Source: Chryseobacterium soldanellicola (GTDB lineage Bacteria; Bacteroidota; Bacteroidia; Flavobacteriales; Weeksellaceae). From it: a stretch of 64,000 bases of DNA. Under the pieces are notes generated by a model. That model was not told the DNA's origin and made no database searches. It saw only the letters and a program-made list of their open reading frames with translations. Each line of letters opens with the position of its first letter. Within the stretch, counting starts at the first letter, position 1. Location of the stretch: the NCBI RefSeq assembly GCF_900100115.1, contig NZ_FNKL01000003.1, positions 868,001 through 932,000 of the forward strand, written 5' to 3'. Positions 43,425-52,503 of the stretch are shown here, piece by piece. Made by a program: the position numbers and the translations under genes.

Positions 43425-45086
43425 ATGAAAGCTTTAAAAACTCTGAACCCTTACTTCTGGAAGCACAAAATATTATTATTTTGGGGGTTATTATTTATCA
43501 TTGCCAGTAATTTTTTCAATACATATAAAGTACAGTTTGTAGGAAAATCAGTAGATGAGCTCACCAAAGGCGGTCATTTGGGCTTTAATCAGCAGGTTCT
43601 TTTTTATGTCGGAATTATTGTAGGCTGCTCGTTACTGACTGGTTTTTTCACTTTTATGATGCGACAGACCATTATTGTTGCCTCAAGAAGAATCGAATAC
43701 GAGCTGAAAAATAAAATTTACAGACATTATCAGGAATTATCTCTTACAGATTATAAACAAACCACCATCGGAGATTTAATGAACCGATTGAGTGAAGATG
43801 TCGTTGCCGTAAGAATGTATTTGGGCCCGGGCGTCATGTATGTTGCCAATTTATTGGTTCTTGTCATTATCACGGCTATTTATATGGTGAAAACCGATGC
43901 TTCGATGACACTTTGGACATTGCTGCCTCTTCCTGTTTTATCCTATTTAATATATAAGGTAAGTTCTGTTATTAATAAAAAGTCGAAGATCATGCAGAAA
44001 AGCCAGTCTGCGATCTCAACTTTTGTTCAAGACAGCTTTTCAGGGATCAGAGTGGTAAAATTTTTCGCAAGAGAAAGTTATATTAAAAAAAACTATGGCG
44101 TAAAAGTTACCGATTATCAAAACAAAGCGCTCGATTTAGCTAAAACTGAAGCATATTTCTTTACCATTATTTTATTCGTAATCGGTTTGCTGAATGTGGC
44201 GATTATTTTAATTGGTGGCCAAAAATATATCGACGGACAATTAAGCATCGGTAAAATCGCCGACTTTTTCATGTATATCAACACCTTAATTTTTCCTTTC
44301 TCAATGGTTGGCTGGGTAACTTCCGTGAATCAGAGAGCAGAAGCTTCTATGCAGAGAATCAATGAGTTTATGGATAAAAAATCTGAAGTTATCAACAAAA
44401 ACTTTGACATTTATCCTATTAAAGGTGATATTGAATTCAAAAATGTTTCTTATGTCTATCCAAATACAGGAATTAAGGCATTAGATAATTTAAGCTTCAA
44501 AATAAATGCGGGAGAATCTTTAGCGATCATGGGAAAAACCGGAAGCGGAAAATCTACCATTGCTCTTCTTCTTTGTCGCCTGATCGATCCTACAGAAGGT
44601 GAAATCTTAATTGACGGTAAAAATCTCAAAGATCACAATCTTGATAATTATAGAAATTACATCGGCTATATTCCCCAGGAAAGTTATCTTTTTTCGGATT
44701 CTATTGAGCGTAATATCGGTTTTGCAATCGACAGCCCGTCTCACGAAAAAGTCGTTGAATATGCAAAAATTGCCGATGTCGACAAAAATATCATTGAGTT
44801 TAAAGATCAGTATAAAACAATGGTGGGTGAACGCGGCGTGATGCTTTCGGGAGGTCAGAAACAAAGGATTTGTATTGCCAGAGCCTTAATTAAAGACCCT
44901 AATATCATTATTTTTGATGATTCTTTATCGGCTTTAGACACCGAAACTGAGCAAAATATCCTCGAAAATATTGATGCTAAAATTCATAACGCAACATCCA
45001 TAATCATCACTCACAGAGAGTCTAGCGCGCAAAGAGCTGATAAAATAATTAATCTTACCGAAATTACCAATTCTGTAACCGCATAG
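43425..45086 (+). CDS. ABC exporter, fused membrane and ATPase domains
   Basis: 553 residues, a half-transporter of the MsbA/lipid-drug exporter class that would work as a dimer. Six transmembrane helices in residues 1-310. In the ATPase domain Walker A is GKTGSGKST (about residue 367), Q-loop YIPQESYLF, signature LSGGQKQR, Walker B IIIFDDSLSALD and H-loop IIITHR. Exported substrate unknown. Divergent from nusB; PUR-domain gene downstream on the same strand with its own promoter. Confidence 0.93.
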   Translation: MKALKTLNPYFWKHKILLFWGLLFIIASNFFNTYKVQFVGKSVDELTKGGHLGFNQQVLFYVGIIVGCSLLTGFFTFMMRQTIIVASRRIEYELKNKIYRHYQELSLTDYKQTTIGDLMNRLSEDVVAVRMYLGPGVMYVANLLVLVIITAIYMVKTDASMTLWTLLPLPVLSYLIYKVSSVINKKSKIMQKSQSAISTFVQDSFSGIRVVKFFARESYIKKNYGVKVTDYQNKALDLAKTEAYFFTIILFVIGLLNVAIILIGGQKYIDGQLSIGKIADFFMYINTLIFPFSMVGWVTSVNQRAEASMQRINEFMDKKSEVINKNFDIYPIKGDIEFKNVSYVYPNTGIKALDNLSFKINAGESLAIMGKTGSGKSTIALLLCRLIDPTEGEILIDGKNLKDHNLDNYRNYIGYIPQESYLFSDSIERNIGFAIDSPSHEKVVEYAKIADVDKNIIEFKDQYKTMVGERGVMLSGGQKQRICIARALIKDPNIIIFDDSLSALDTETEQNILENIDAKIHNATSIIITHRESSAQRADKIINLTEITNSVTA

Positions 45087-45127
45087 CGCATTTGTTCACA
45101 AATGTTAAATAAATCATAAAAAAAATT

Positions 45128-45156
45128 TTGTGATTAAAAGAAAACTTTTATATTTG
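45128..45156 (+). promoter_or_regulatory. Promoter of the PUR-domain gene
   Basis: TTG at 45128-45130, 18-nt spacer, TATATTTG at 45149-45156. The ATG is at 45186. Confidence 0.65.
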
Positions 45157-45185
45157 TTCTTAACAAGATTAAAAAATATCTAACA

Positions 45186-45521
45186 ATGAGTGAATACAAG
45201 GAACGCCATGAAAATGAAATTTTCACGAAGGTGTTAAAAGCAGGGAGAAGAACTTATTTCTTTGATGTGCGCGAGACGAAAGCAGGAGATTATTATCTTA
45301 CGATTACCGAAAGCAAAAAGAACTTCGGAGAGAATGGAGAGGCTACATTCGAAAAGCACAAAATTTATCTTTACAAAGAAGATTTTAAAAGTTTTCAGGA
45401 GATGTTTAATGAATCCACAGATTTCATCATTAACGAAAAAGGTGAGGATGTAATATCAGAAAAACATGACAAAGACTTCAAAAGCAGATCTTTCACGATC
45501 GATTCTGACGACGAAGTTTAA
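45186..45521 (+). CDS. PUR-domain nucleic-acid-binding protein (DUF3276)
   Basis: 111 residues. IFTKVLKAGRRTYFFDVRETKAGDYYLTITESKK and HKIYLYKEDFKSFQEMF form the beta-beta-beta-beta-alpha PUR repeat related to eukaryotic Pur-alpha and Borrelia BpuR, which bind single-stranded DNA or RNA. The acidic C-terminus (SDDEV) is family-like. It probably acts as a small regulator; no target is evident. Single gene with promoter and terminator. Confidence 0.88.
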   Translation: MSEYKERHENEIFTKVLKAGRRTYFFDVRETKAGDYYLTITESKKNFGENGEATFEKHKIYLYKEDFKSFQEMFNESTDFIINEKGEDVISEKHDKDFKSRSFTIDSDDEV

Positions 45522-45542
45522 GCCAAAAATATCTAAAAACAC

Positions 45543-45570
45543 AAGCATCTGAAAAAGGATGCTTTTTTTA
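45543..45570 (+). terminator. Terminator after the PUR gene
   Basis: AAGCATC - TGAAAAAG - GATGCTT followed by T7. Confidence 0.85.
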
Positions 45571-45660
45571 TGCTTATATTTTTAATGAATTTTTAAAATT
45601 AAAAGCATATTAAATAATAATAAAAAACACATTCTCAATATGAAAATGTGTTTATCTGTG

Positions 45661-45735
45661 GGTGAATGAGGGGTCTCGAACCCCCGACCTCCGGAACCAC
45701 AATCCGGCGCTCTAACCAACTGAGCTACAATCACC
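45661..45735 (-). tRNA. tRNA-His (anticodon GTG)
   Basis: 75 nt on the minus strand. It includes the His-specific extra G at position -1 (45735), paired with C73. D arm TAGCTCAGTTGGTTAGAGC. Anticodon stem CCGGA/TCCGG around TTGTGGT, anticodon GTG. T arm GGGGG-TTCGAGA-CCCCT. The 7-bp acceptor stem has one U5-U68 mismatch. The 3' CCA is not encoded, as is common in Bacteroidota. Confidence 0.93.
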
Positions 45736-45770
45736 GTTTTGGTGGTGCAAATATAAGAAAGATTTTTTAA

Positions 45771-46490
45771 TTACAAAATAATTCCGTCAAAATTTTTCAA
45801 CGCTAATAACTTCTCAGACGTAAATCCCTCAGCATAAGTAACTCCCGATAATCTTCCCAAATCCTGGGCCCGGTACGTCAGACTTTCATAAAAATCTTTT
45901 GATGTAATTGGAGTTTCCGGTTCTTTTGAAGTCGGATCATAAAACTGCGTTTTAAATGCCATACAGGCTTCGATTTTTTTTTCAAGATGTTCCGAAATAT
46001 CAATTACAAATTCCGGCTCAATATTTTTCCATTGAATATAATGGAAAATTTGCTTCGGTCTCCATACTTCCTGATTTTCACCATCTAAAACTGTTTCAAT
46101 TTTTCTTAAGCCGGCTAAAAAGCACGCATCCGATACTAATTTCGCCCCTTTTGCATGGTCTGGATGTCTATCATCAATTGCATTCGCTAAAACGATTTCC
46201 GGGCGGTATTTACGGACCATTTTTACGATCCTCATTTGATATTCTTCGGAATTCTTAAGAAAGCCATCTTTCATTCCTAAATTTTCCCTGGCAGAAACTC
46301 CCAGGATTTTCATGGAGTTTCCGGCTTCAACTTTTCTCGTTTCATCTGTTCCGCGGGTTCCCAATTCACCTTTTGTAAGATCAACAATTACACAGGTTTT
46401 TCCCTCAGAAATTAATTTAGCGATTGTTCCCCCACATCCTAATTCCACATCGTCGGGATGAGCTCCAAAAGCAAGTATGTCTGTTTTCAT
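45771..46490 (-). CDS. bshB1: Bacillithiol biosynthesis deacetylase BshB1
   Basis: Removes the acetyl group from N-acetylglucosaminyl-malate in bacillithiol synthesis. 239 residues of the LmbE/PIG-L zinc deacetylase fold. AFGAHPDDVELGCGGTIAKL holds zinc ligands (HPDD), and DDRHPDHAKGAKL holds the third. LTKGELGTRGT and ENLGMKDGFL are BshB1-type. The last residues (YAEGFTSEKLLALKNFDGI) are the family C-terminus. No other bsh genes are in the window. Confidence 0.92.
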   Translation of the reverse strand: MKTDILAFGAHPDDVELGCGGTIAKLISEGKTCVIVDLTKGELGTRGTDETRKVEAGNSMKILGVSARENLGMKDGFLKNSEEYQMRIVKMVRKYRPEIVLANAIDDRHPDHAKGAKLVSDACFLAGLRKIETVLDGENQEVWRPKQIFHYIQWKNIEPEFVIDISEHLEKKIEACMAFKTQFYDPTSKEPETPITSKDFYESLTYRAQDLGRLSGVTYAEGFTSEKLLALKNFDGIIL

Positions 46491-46550
46491 TTATTCTTTA
46501 TTCTTTAATCAAAGCCGTTTTCATAATTTCCAAATATAGCATTAAAAATA

Positions 46551-46583
46551 AAAACTCCCCAAACATTACGAATGGGAAGTTTT
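46551..46583 (-). terminator. Terminator after the TPR gene
   Basis: AAAACTcCCCA pairs with TGGGaAGTTTT around an 11-nt loop, giving T-rich sequence on the minus strand. Confidence 0.7.
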
Positions 46584-46608
46584 ATATATGTATAATTTAA
46601 ATTTTAAA

Positions 46609-48249
46609 TTACTTATTAATCTGCTTATTCAAATTAATAGCATCTTCATACGTTGGATCCAACTGCAATGATTTTGCTACATAATCTTTAGCTTTAGCCA
46701 AGTCATTATCTTTAGCCATATATGCTACCGCAAAGTAAGCATAAGCTAAGGTCTGCTTGTTAGCTTCCTGATCAGCAGGTTTTACCGTACTGATGAATTT
46801 TTCGTAAGCGATTTTAGCCGCTTCATTATTTCCAGCCTGTTGATAAGAATATCCCTGGCTGTAATAGGCAGGCGCCCAATCCGGAAGCAATGCAGTCATT
46901 TTCTGCCAAGTAAGAATTGCTCCGTTCCAGTTTTTAGCATCCTGATAAGCTGTTGCTAATTTGAATAAAGAATCAGAATCCTGAGGGTTTGCAGCTACTT
47001 TTTGCTTTAATCCTTCAATAGTCGGGTTAGTAGGTCCTGAATCAGCAGCAGACTGAGAAGCACCACCACCTCCGGCAATATTAGCTAACTCTAAATCCCA
47101 CTTCATCGTTTCATCTTTTGCTGCTTTTGCAATAGCAATTTTTTGCTGAGCTTCAGACATTAATGCAGATTTTTTAGCAGCATCAGTTTCTGTTTTTGCT
47201 AAACCTGCAGCAATTAGACCTTGTAAACCTTGGTCAGCAGGTTGTACTCTTGTTTTATCTGCCTGAGAAACAAAAGAATCCATGTTTTGCTTAGCTTCGG
47301 CATATTTTCCGTCTGCATATAGCTGATAAGCTCTTAATTTGAACTTAATAGGATCATTAATTTTGTCAAAGATCTTGTCTAAAACCTGCTTAGAGTTTGC
47401 ATAATCTTCATTGGTAAAATAAAGTTTAGCAATTTCTAATTGAGTATATGGATCTTCGTCAGCATATTTTGTATAGTTGATCAAATCCTGAGTTGCCTTA
47501 GCATTTTGCTGATATCTGATATCATAGGCCGCCAATGCCTTGTAAGCAGGTGCATATGAAGGATCTGTAGCAATTGCCTTATCAATACTTGTTTTTGCCT
47601 GTTGCCATTGTTGTGCAGCCATCCATAAAGTACCGATTCTTGTATACACGGAAGCTTTATTTTTAGCAAGAGGAAGCGCTTTATCGTATGCTGTCATCGC
47701 ATCACCAGGCACTTTCTTTAATCTGTAAGCATCTCCCAGTGTATAATAGTAATGAGCAGGAACCTCTTTTCTCTGAGCCCTTTCAATAGCTTTATTCAGG
47801 TACTGGATCGCTAAGTCAGGTGAGTTATTTTTCTCAAATAATGTTAAAGCTTCAGCAGCTCTGAACAATACTTCAGCGTCTTTTTCTCTCGAATCTGTTA
47901 CAATTTTCTGAATTTCGGCAACTGCATTTTTATCTCCTTTTCCTAATTTTACAGCAGCAAGACCAATTTTGTTAAGGTAACTTTTACTGTCAGCAGCAAG
48001 ACCTTTATTGAAACTATCTGTAGCAGCTGCAAAATCCGGCTCACCTTGCTTTAAATATGTATTTCCTAAGTAGAAATAATTTTCAGCTGTAGGTGCCGTA
48101 GCAATCATGTTAGTAAAATTAGTTTTTGCTTGGGCAAATTTATCGCTATCCATACTGTTGATACCATCCTGTACCGTTTGTGCGAAGGCAAATTGGGTGA
48201 AAAACACCACTGCAGCTCCAAAAGCAATCTTCTTTACATTCATATTCAT
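46609..48249 (-). CDS. Exported TPR-repeat protein of the Ton/PstS-like cluster
   Basis: About 546 residues. Signal peptide (KKIAFGAAVVFFTQFAFAQ). Start taken at MNMNVKK, preceded by a GAAAGA stretch; ATGs four codons upstream and two downstream are alternatives. The mature protein is almost entirely TPR helices: AENYFYLGNTYLKQGEPDFA, HYYYTLGDAYRLKKVPGDAM, ASVYTRIGTLWMAAQQWQQA, DSLFKLATAYQDAKNWNGAI and APAYYSQGYSYQQAGNNEAA, about ten repeats with an Ala-rich insertion near residue 400. No enzyme domain. It is downstream of the PstS-like lipoprotein and Ton motor genes; a periplasmic scaffold is plausible. Confidence 0.82.
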   Translation of the reverse strand: MNMNVKKIAFGAAVVFFTQFAFAQTVQDGINSMDSDKFAQAKTNFTNMIATAPTAENYFYLGNTYLKQGEPDFAAATDSFNKGLAADSKSYLNKIGLAAVKLGKGDKNAVAEIQKIVTDSREKDAEVLFRAAEALTLFEKNNSPDLAIQYLNKAIERAQRKEVPAHYYYTLGDAYRLKKVPGDAMTAYDKALPLAKNKASVYTRIGTLWMAAQQWQQAKTSIDKAIATDPSYAPAYKALAAYDIRYQQNAKATQDLINYTKYADEDPYTQLEIAKLYFTNEDYANSKQVLDKIFDKINDPIKFKLRAYQLYADGKYAEAKQNMDSFVSQADKTRVQPADQGLQGLIAAGLAKTETDAAKKSALMSEAQQKIAIAKAAKDETMKWDLELANIAGGGGASQSAADSGPTNPTIEGLKQKVAANPQDSDSLFKLATAYQDAKNWNGAILTWQKMTALLPDWAPAYYSQGYSYQQAGNNEAAKIAYEKFISTVKPADQEANKQTLAYAYFAVAYMAKDNDLAKAKDYVAKSLQLDPTYEDAINLNKQINK

Positions 48250-48351
48250 TATATCTTTCATTTTATATTTTTCTATATTGATTTAAGTATTACACAATTT
48301 TTGGACCAAAATAGTGTATTTATTTTGGGTAAAAGCTTAATTTAATATTTT

Positions 48352-49218
48352 TTAACGCATTTGTACTTCTCTTCTATACAAATTGTATGGTTGTAAACCT
48401 TCCTTCTGAACAATCATTTGTCCTAATTGGGTACAAGAAAACCTTATAAATCCGTTGGCAATGCTGAAATTTCCTTCGCTTGTTAAAAAATACAACACTC
48501 TTGTAAACGGATAATTCATTTCTCTCAAGCCTTCAGAATCAGGAAAATAAGCTTTCCCTTTATTTTCAACAGGAAGAATTTTAACAATTTCTCTTAATTT
48601 TTCTGAAGTTTTATCATAAGGTCGGCTTAATGTATTTAATCCGATAACTCCAATTTTATCAGGATATTTATTTAATTGTTCAATGATATTCTGATTTCCG
48701 GAAATAATTGAAAATTTAAGATCCCGGGGTTGTTTCTTTAATTTTTCAGCTACAAAATTTAAATTACTTGAGTTTGTACCGTCAAATATAAAGTTTTTAT
48801 CATCAGAATTTAATCCGTTGGTAATTTCCTCCATCGTTATTTTAGTTTTGGCAGAACTTTTAGGAACTACAAAAACTACAGCATCTGCCGCAAATCTTGC
48901 CGGTAAATATTTTAAATTTACTTTCTCTTCATAAGCTTTTATTTCACCTTTAGAAAGAGATCTTGACATTACAACGATTCTCGCTTTATTGTTTAATAAG
49001 TCTAAGAAGCCCAAGTCTTCCTTTTTGGTTTGAACTTTAAAATGGGTCTCGGGATAATTAATCATATACCCTTCAGAAAGAGCTTCTGTAACGCTTTTAA
49101 AAGATTCATCGGTAAGAATTGTAAGATTTCCTTTATTATAGGTAGGAACATTTTTATCCTCTTTATGACATCCTAAGATGATAAAAATAAACGAAAGGAG
49201 TAAGAATTTAATTTTCAT
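48352..49218 (-). CDS. PstS-like substrate-binding lipoprotein
   Basis: 288 residues from MKIKFLLLSFIFIILGC, which gives a lipobox (IILGC) directly; the 17-codon longer frame is read through the end of the preceding gene. The mature protein has the periplasmic binding protein fold of PstS/phosphate-binding proteins: LTILTDESFKSVTEALSEGY, RIVVMSRSLSKGEIKAYEE, DAVVFVVPKSSAKTKITMEEI, IGVIGLNTLSRP and YPFTRVLYFLTSEG. No PstCAB permease genes are adjacent. It lies behind exbB-exbD-exbD-tonB and starts inside the 65-residue membrane protein gene (11-nt overlap), suggesting a role tied to Ton-dependent uptake rather than a classical ABC importer. Confidence 0.82.
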   Translation of the reverse strand: MKIKFLLLSFIFIILGCHKEDKNVPTYNKGNLTILTDESFKSVTEALSEGYMINYPETHFKVQTKKEDLGFLDLLNNKARIVVMSRSLSKGEIKAYEEKVNLKYLPARFAADAVVFVVPKSSAKTKITMEEITNGLNSDDKNFIFDGTNSSNLNFVAEKLKKQPRDLKFSIISGNQNIIEQLNKYPDKIGVIGLNTLSRPYDKTSEKLREIVKILPVENKGKAYFPDSEGLREMNYPFTRVLYFLTSEGNFSIANGFIRFSCTQLGQMIVQKEGLQPYNLYRREVQMR

Positions 49219-49405
49219 CGTCTGTTTTTTTGAGTCTGGAAATTGCCCTGAAAATCCTGAAAGCGCCATAAATAATCATTACAATACCTAAAGGATAGGC
49301 AATTGTAGGCTCGAGGATAACAAAAAAGAATTTATAGGTAATGATTACAATTCCTAAAACAATGTAAAACAAACCTGTGACTAGTGATAACCAATTGAAC
49401 ATCAT
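49208..49405 (-). CDS. Small two-helix membrane protein
   Basis: 65 residues with two hydrophobic segments (WLSLVTGLFYIVLGIVIIT and TIAYPLGIVMIIYGAFRIF) and a charged tail (RLKKTDDEN). No recognised domain. It overlaps the PstS-like gene by 11 nt, so the two are translationally coupled. The -7 element TATTTTTG ends 4 nt before its ATG, so this trio appears to have its own near-leaderless promoter just past the tonB terminator. Confidence 0.75.
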   Translation of the reverse strand: MMFNWLSLVTGLFYIVLGIVIITYKFFFVILEPTIAYPLGIVMIIYGAFRIFRAISRLKKTDDEN

Positions 49406-49409
49406 ATAA

Positions 49410-49417
49410 CAAAAATA
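49410..49417 (-). promoter_or_regulatory. -7 element of the small membrane protein / PstS-like / TPR unit
   Basis: TATTTTTG on the minus strand, 4 nt before the ATG at 49405. Confidence 0.55.
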
Positions 49418-49430
49418 CCAAAAAAAATAA

Positions 49431-49454
49431 AAAGAGAAGCATAAGCTTCTCTTT
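49431..49454 (-). terminator. Terminator of the exbB-exbD-exbD-tonB operon
   Basis: AAAGAGAAGC pairs with GCTTCTCTTT around a 4-nt loop and is followed on the minus strand by a T-rich tail. It lies 24 nt past tonB. Confidence 0.8.
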
Positions 49455-49477
49455 TTTAATTATTATTTAAAGATAAA

Positions 49478-50320
49478 TTATCCTTCAAAATTCATTGTTA
49501 ATGGAAGTCTGAATCTGTAACGTACAGATTGTCCATTAATTTTAGCAGGAGTCCATTTATTTTTAATTGACTTGATCGTTCTCACAGCTTCAGAGTTGAA
49601 ATCTGCGTTTCCACCACTAGCCTTAACGTCAGTAATACTTCCATCTCTTTCTACTACGAAAGTAACTTCAGCTTTTACCGTACCTTCATCACCGTTCATC
49701 GCAGAACCGTCAAAGTTACTAGAAACTTTATTTCTGAAAGCATTAATACCTCCAGGGAATTCTGCCGTTTGCTCTACTTCCGTATATACCTGAGTATCAC
49801 TTACCTGAGGCTTAACCTCAGCAGTTGAAGTTCTGGTACCTGTAGAAGGTGGCGGCGGCGGTGGCGTATAAGCCGGAGCTTTTACTCCTTCCTGATTCTG
49901 AAGACCCGTTTGCGTATCTAATTGCTTAGAAATTGGCGGCGGCGGAGTTTCAATTTTCGGGGCTTTTTTAGGCTCCGGTACCACGTTTTGAATTACTTCA
50001 ATTTTCTCCTCTTCTTTTGGTGGAGGTGGTGGTGGAGGCGGTGCATCTTCCGGTTGCTCAATAATTTTATCTTCCTGCAATACGTCAACAAGGTTGGCCT
50101 CAACCTTAACTTCCTCTTTTGCATTCATCTGTTTGATTTTCATCACGATGAATGGCGTAGCAACTGCAAGAACAAAAAATGCTGTTCCGATAAGAAATGA
50201 TCTTGTCAGTAATCTTGGATAGTTACTTCTTAAATCATATGCTCCGTACTCCTTATTTCTATTCTGAAATACAATTTCATCTAAAGTTAGATTATCATTG
50301 TATGAATTTTCATCTGCCAT
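49478..50320 (-). CDS. tonB: Energy transducer TonB
   Basis: Transmits proton-motive energy from ExbB/ExbD to outer-membrane TonB-dependent receptors. 280 residues. The cytoplasmic N-terminus EIVFQNRNKEYGAYDLRSNYP is typical of Bacteroidota TonB. One transmembrane helix (about 40-60). A periplasmic Pro-rich spacer has two polyproline runs (PPPPPPPP near residue 95 and PPPPPP near 155). The C-terminal TonB domain (about 185-280) contains EFPGGINAFRNKV, VTFVVERDGSITDVKASGG, and WTPAKINGQSVRYRFRLPLTMNF. Last gene of the operon. Confidence 0.95.
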   Translation of the reverse strand: MADENSYNDNLTLDEIVFQNRNKEYGAYDLRSNYPRLLTRSFLIGTAFFVLAVATPFIVMKIKQMNAKEEVKVEANLVDVLQEDKIIEQPEDAPPPPPPPPKEEEKIEVIQNVVPEPKKAPKIETPPPPISKQLDTQTGLQNQEGVKAPAYTPPPPPPSTGTRTSTAEVKPQVSDTQVYTEVEQTAEFPGGINAFRNKVSSNFDGSAMNGDEGTVKAEVTFVVERDGSITDVKASGGNADFNSEAVRTIKSIKNKWTPAKINGQSVRYRFRLPLTMNFEG

Positions 50321-50342
50321 ATCTTTATAAATTTATGGTTAA

Positions 50343-50906
50343 TTACTTTGTAGCAGGTTTGGCAGGAGCCGGACCAACTTTCTTTTCATAAATAGCTTTT
50401 TCCCAAGGCTTTACATCGGTAACACCGTACTGCTCACTTTTGGTAATTGCCATCTCGTCAAGAATATCAACAAAGTTTTTATATACAGCATCGTCAGTAG
50501 GCTTGATGATCACAGTAAACTTAGATCTGTCAGCTGCTCTGGCTTTTGCCTGCTCAATTACTTTTCTTATTCCTTCTCTGTCGAAAGTAGTTTCGTTAAG
50601 ATTCTGATCCGTCAGAGATGTATTATCTTGTTGGTGCCAAAAAATCTTATTGTCTCTACCTAATAATAAAGAAATAGAATTAGAAAGTTTAATTTCTGTA
50701 TCTGGTGGTTTCTGGTTTTCCTTTGGTTTTGCAGGAAGACCCAAATCCATAACGTTTGGTTTACTAAACGTAGTTGTGAACATAAAGAAGGTAATCAAAA
50801 GAAACCCTAAGTCCACCATCGGAGTCATATCTACTCGGGTGCTCTGTTTCTTGGAGCGGACCTTACCGCCCTTGGCACCCTTTTCCTGTACTTGTACTTC
50901 TGCCAT
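50343..50906 (-). CDS. exbD: ExbD/TolR-family biopolymer transporter (second copy)
   Basis: 187 residues. STRVDMTPMVDLGFLLITFFMFTTTF is the N-terminal transmembrane segment with the conserved Asp needed for proton-motive coupling. The periplasmic domain (FTVIIKPTDDAVYKNFVDILDEM) follows the ExbD fold. Paralogue of the gene just upstream; two ExbD genes are usual in Bacteroidota Ton operons, where the second has been reported as necessary in some species. Confidence 0.93.
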   Translation of the reverse strand: MAEVQVQEKGAKGGKVRSKKQSTRVDMTPMVDLGFLLITFFMFTTTFSKPNVMDLGLPAKPKENQKPPDTEIKLSNSISLLLGRDNKIFWHQQDNTSLTDQNLNETTFDREGIRKVIEQAKARAADRSKFTVIIKPTDDAVYKNFVDILDEMAITKSEQYGVTDVKPWEKAIYEKKVGPAPAKPATK

Positions 50907-50915
50907 TTCTTCTAA

Positions 50916-51524
50916 TTATTTATTAGGGTTACCTTCTTGTGATGTAATCAACCAAAATTTAAGAAAATCAATATCTCTTAAACCTTCAAATAAACTTTTA
51001 ACTTTAGGATATTCAGTATTAACATCGCCTTTGATGGCTAATTTATACTGAGGGTTTATTGCTAAACTCTGTTGAATCCAGTCAACTAATTGTCTATTTG
51101 TACTGTCCATAGGAATTCCAGGAGCTCCTTTAAACGCTTTCTGCTCATCTTCAGGTAGATCTAAATAACTCTTTAACTGAGTCATCGGAACACCAATTGC
51201 CTGAACTTTTGTGAATGCCACTTTTTCTGCATTTGTAAAACTTACCCCATATTTTTGTCCCATATTATCCAGTAGCTGAATTCTTTCAGTACCGTTTTCA
51301 ACAGGCTGGAAATAAAATTTTCCTCCAGGAGTTACATTTACAGACATTAAGCTTGCATCAGGAAGCAATTTTTCTGATATTGAAGATGGCGGTTTTATTT
51401 GTTCCACGTCAGGTTTTTTAAACTGAGTGGTCAAGATAAAGAATGTAAGCAGTAGGAATGCAACGTCACACATTGCCGTCATATCCGTAACTACTCCATG
51501 TCTTTTAGGTTTGACTCTCGCCAT
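50916..51524 (-). CDS. exbD: ExbD/TolR-family biopolymer transporter (first copy)
   Basis: 202 residues. HGVVTDMTAMCDVAFLLLTFFILTTQF is the transmembrane segment; the conserved Asp lies in CDVAFLL. The periplasmic part includes AIKGDVNTEYPKVKSLFEGLRD, the ExbD C-terminal motif. It differs from its neighbour mainly in a longer periplasmic insertion (about residues 80-130). Only 9 nt separate the two exbD genes. Confidence 0.93.
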   Translation of the reverse strand: MARVKPKRHGVVTDMTAMCDVAFLLLTFFILTTQFKKPDVEQIKPPSSISEKLLPDASLMSVNVTPGGKFYFQPVENGTERIQLLDNMGQKYGVSFTNAEKVAFTKVQAIGVPMTQLKSYLDLPEDEQKAFKGAPGIPMDSTNRQLVDWIQQSLAINPQYKLAIKGDVNTEYPKVKSLFEGLRDIDFLKFWLITSQEGNPNK

Positions 51525-51588
51525 ATTATTATTTACTTTTAATTAAACTTCGTTTTTACTACTGCAAATTTCTTGCTAAAAATAATTC

Positions 51589-52446
51589 TTAGTTGAATTC
51601 TGCGAAAGATTGCTGGATACTCATTGCGATCTCGTCGATCTTGTAAGTTAATCCGTCAATTTTAGAAGTAAAGAAGTTGTAAAGGATGATCGCGATTGCT
51701 GAAGTACCAATACCTAAAGCTGTATTAATCAATGCTTCAGAGATACCTGTAGAAAGTGCAGCAGCATCCGGAGTACCACCACCTGAACCTAATGCGAAGA
51801 ATGCCTTGATCATCCCGATTACTGTACCTAAAAGTGCTACTAACGTTGCAACAGTACCTAAAGTAGAAAGGATCATCATGTTTTTCTCCAACATTGGCAT
51901 TTCAAGAGTCGTAGCCTCTTCAATTGCTTTGTTAAGAGCTACCATTTTCTGCTCTTTATTTAAAGTAGTGTCATTGGCTAATGCTTTGTAAGTTGTAAGA
52001 CCTTCTTTCACTACATTACCTACAGAACCTTGCTGTCTGTCGCACTCCTCTAAAGCTTCATCAACTCTGTTTTGGTTTAGAAGGCTTCTAACTTTCACTA
52101 CGAAGTTATCAAGATTTCCTGAACCAGCTGCTCTTTTAAGAACGAAATAACGCTCGAAAGAGAAAACGATTACAGTAATCATGAAAGTAATCAAAATTGG
52201 CACGATAGGACCTCCCATGTAAACGATTCCCATGAAAGATTCCGGGTGAAGTTCCTTAGCCTCGATGTCAGCTAATGCAACTGAAGCACCTGAAACTCTT
52301 GGATCTGGTTTAAAGTTTCCTGGGTTACCAAGAACAAATAAATAGATCGCAACACCAATTACGAATAAAATAGGGATGATAACTCCCGGGTTTAACCCTC
52401 CTTTCTTTCTAGCAACTACTTGCTCATCATTTTTTGAAACATTCAT
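51589..52446 (-). CDS. exbB: MotA/TolQ/ExbB proton channel family protein
   Basis: 285 residues from MNVSKNDEQVV (another ATG lies two codons upstream). Three transmembrane regions: GVIIPILFVIGVAIYLFVLG, PIVPILITFMITVIVFSFERYF, and the paired region MMILSTLGTVATLVALLGTVIGMIKAF with the helix ALINTALGIGTSAIAIILYNFF. This is the pentameric proton channel of the Ton motor. First gene of the operon with a well-formed promoter. Confidence 0.94.
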   Translation of the reverse strand: MNVSKNDEQVVARKKGGLNPGVIIPILFVIGVAIYLFVLGNPGNFKPDPRVSGASVALADIEAKELHPESFMGIVYMGGPIVPILITFMITVIVFSFERYFVLKRAAGSGNLDNFVVKVRSLLNQNRVDEALEECDRQQGSVGNVVKEGLTTYKALANDTTLNKEQKMVALNKAIEEATTLEMPMLEKNMMILSTLGTVATLVALLGTVIGMIKAFFALGSGGGTPDAAALSTGISEALINTALGIGTSAIAIILYNFFTSKIDGLTYKIDEIAMSIQQSFAEFN

Positions 52447-52503
52447 TTCCATATTTAACTAAATTATATTGTTTTAAAAATTTTACAGGGTGTAAATTAA
52501 AGG

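Noticed and set aside
46609..49405. A complete phosphate (Pst) ABC transporter
   Set aside because: Only a PstS-like binding lipoprotein is present; there are no pstC, pstA, pstB or phoU genes beside it.
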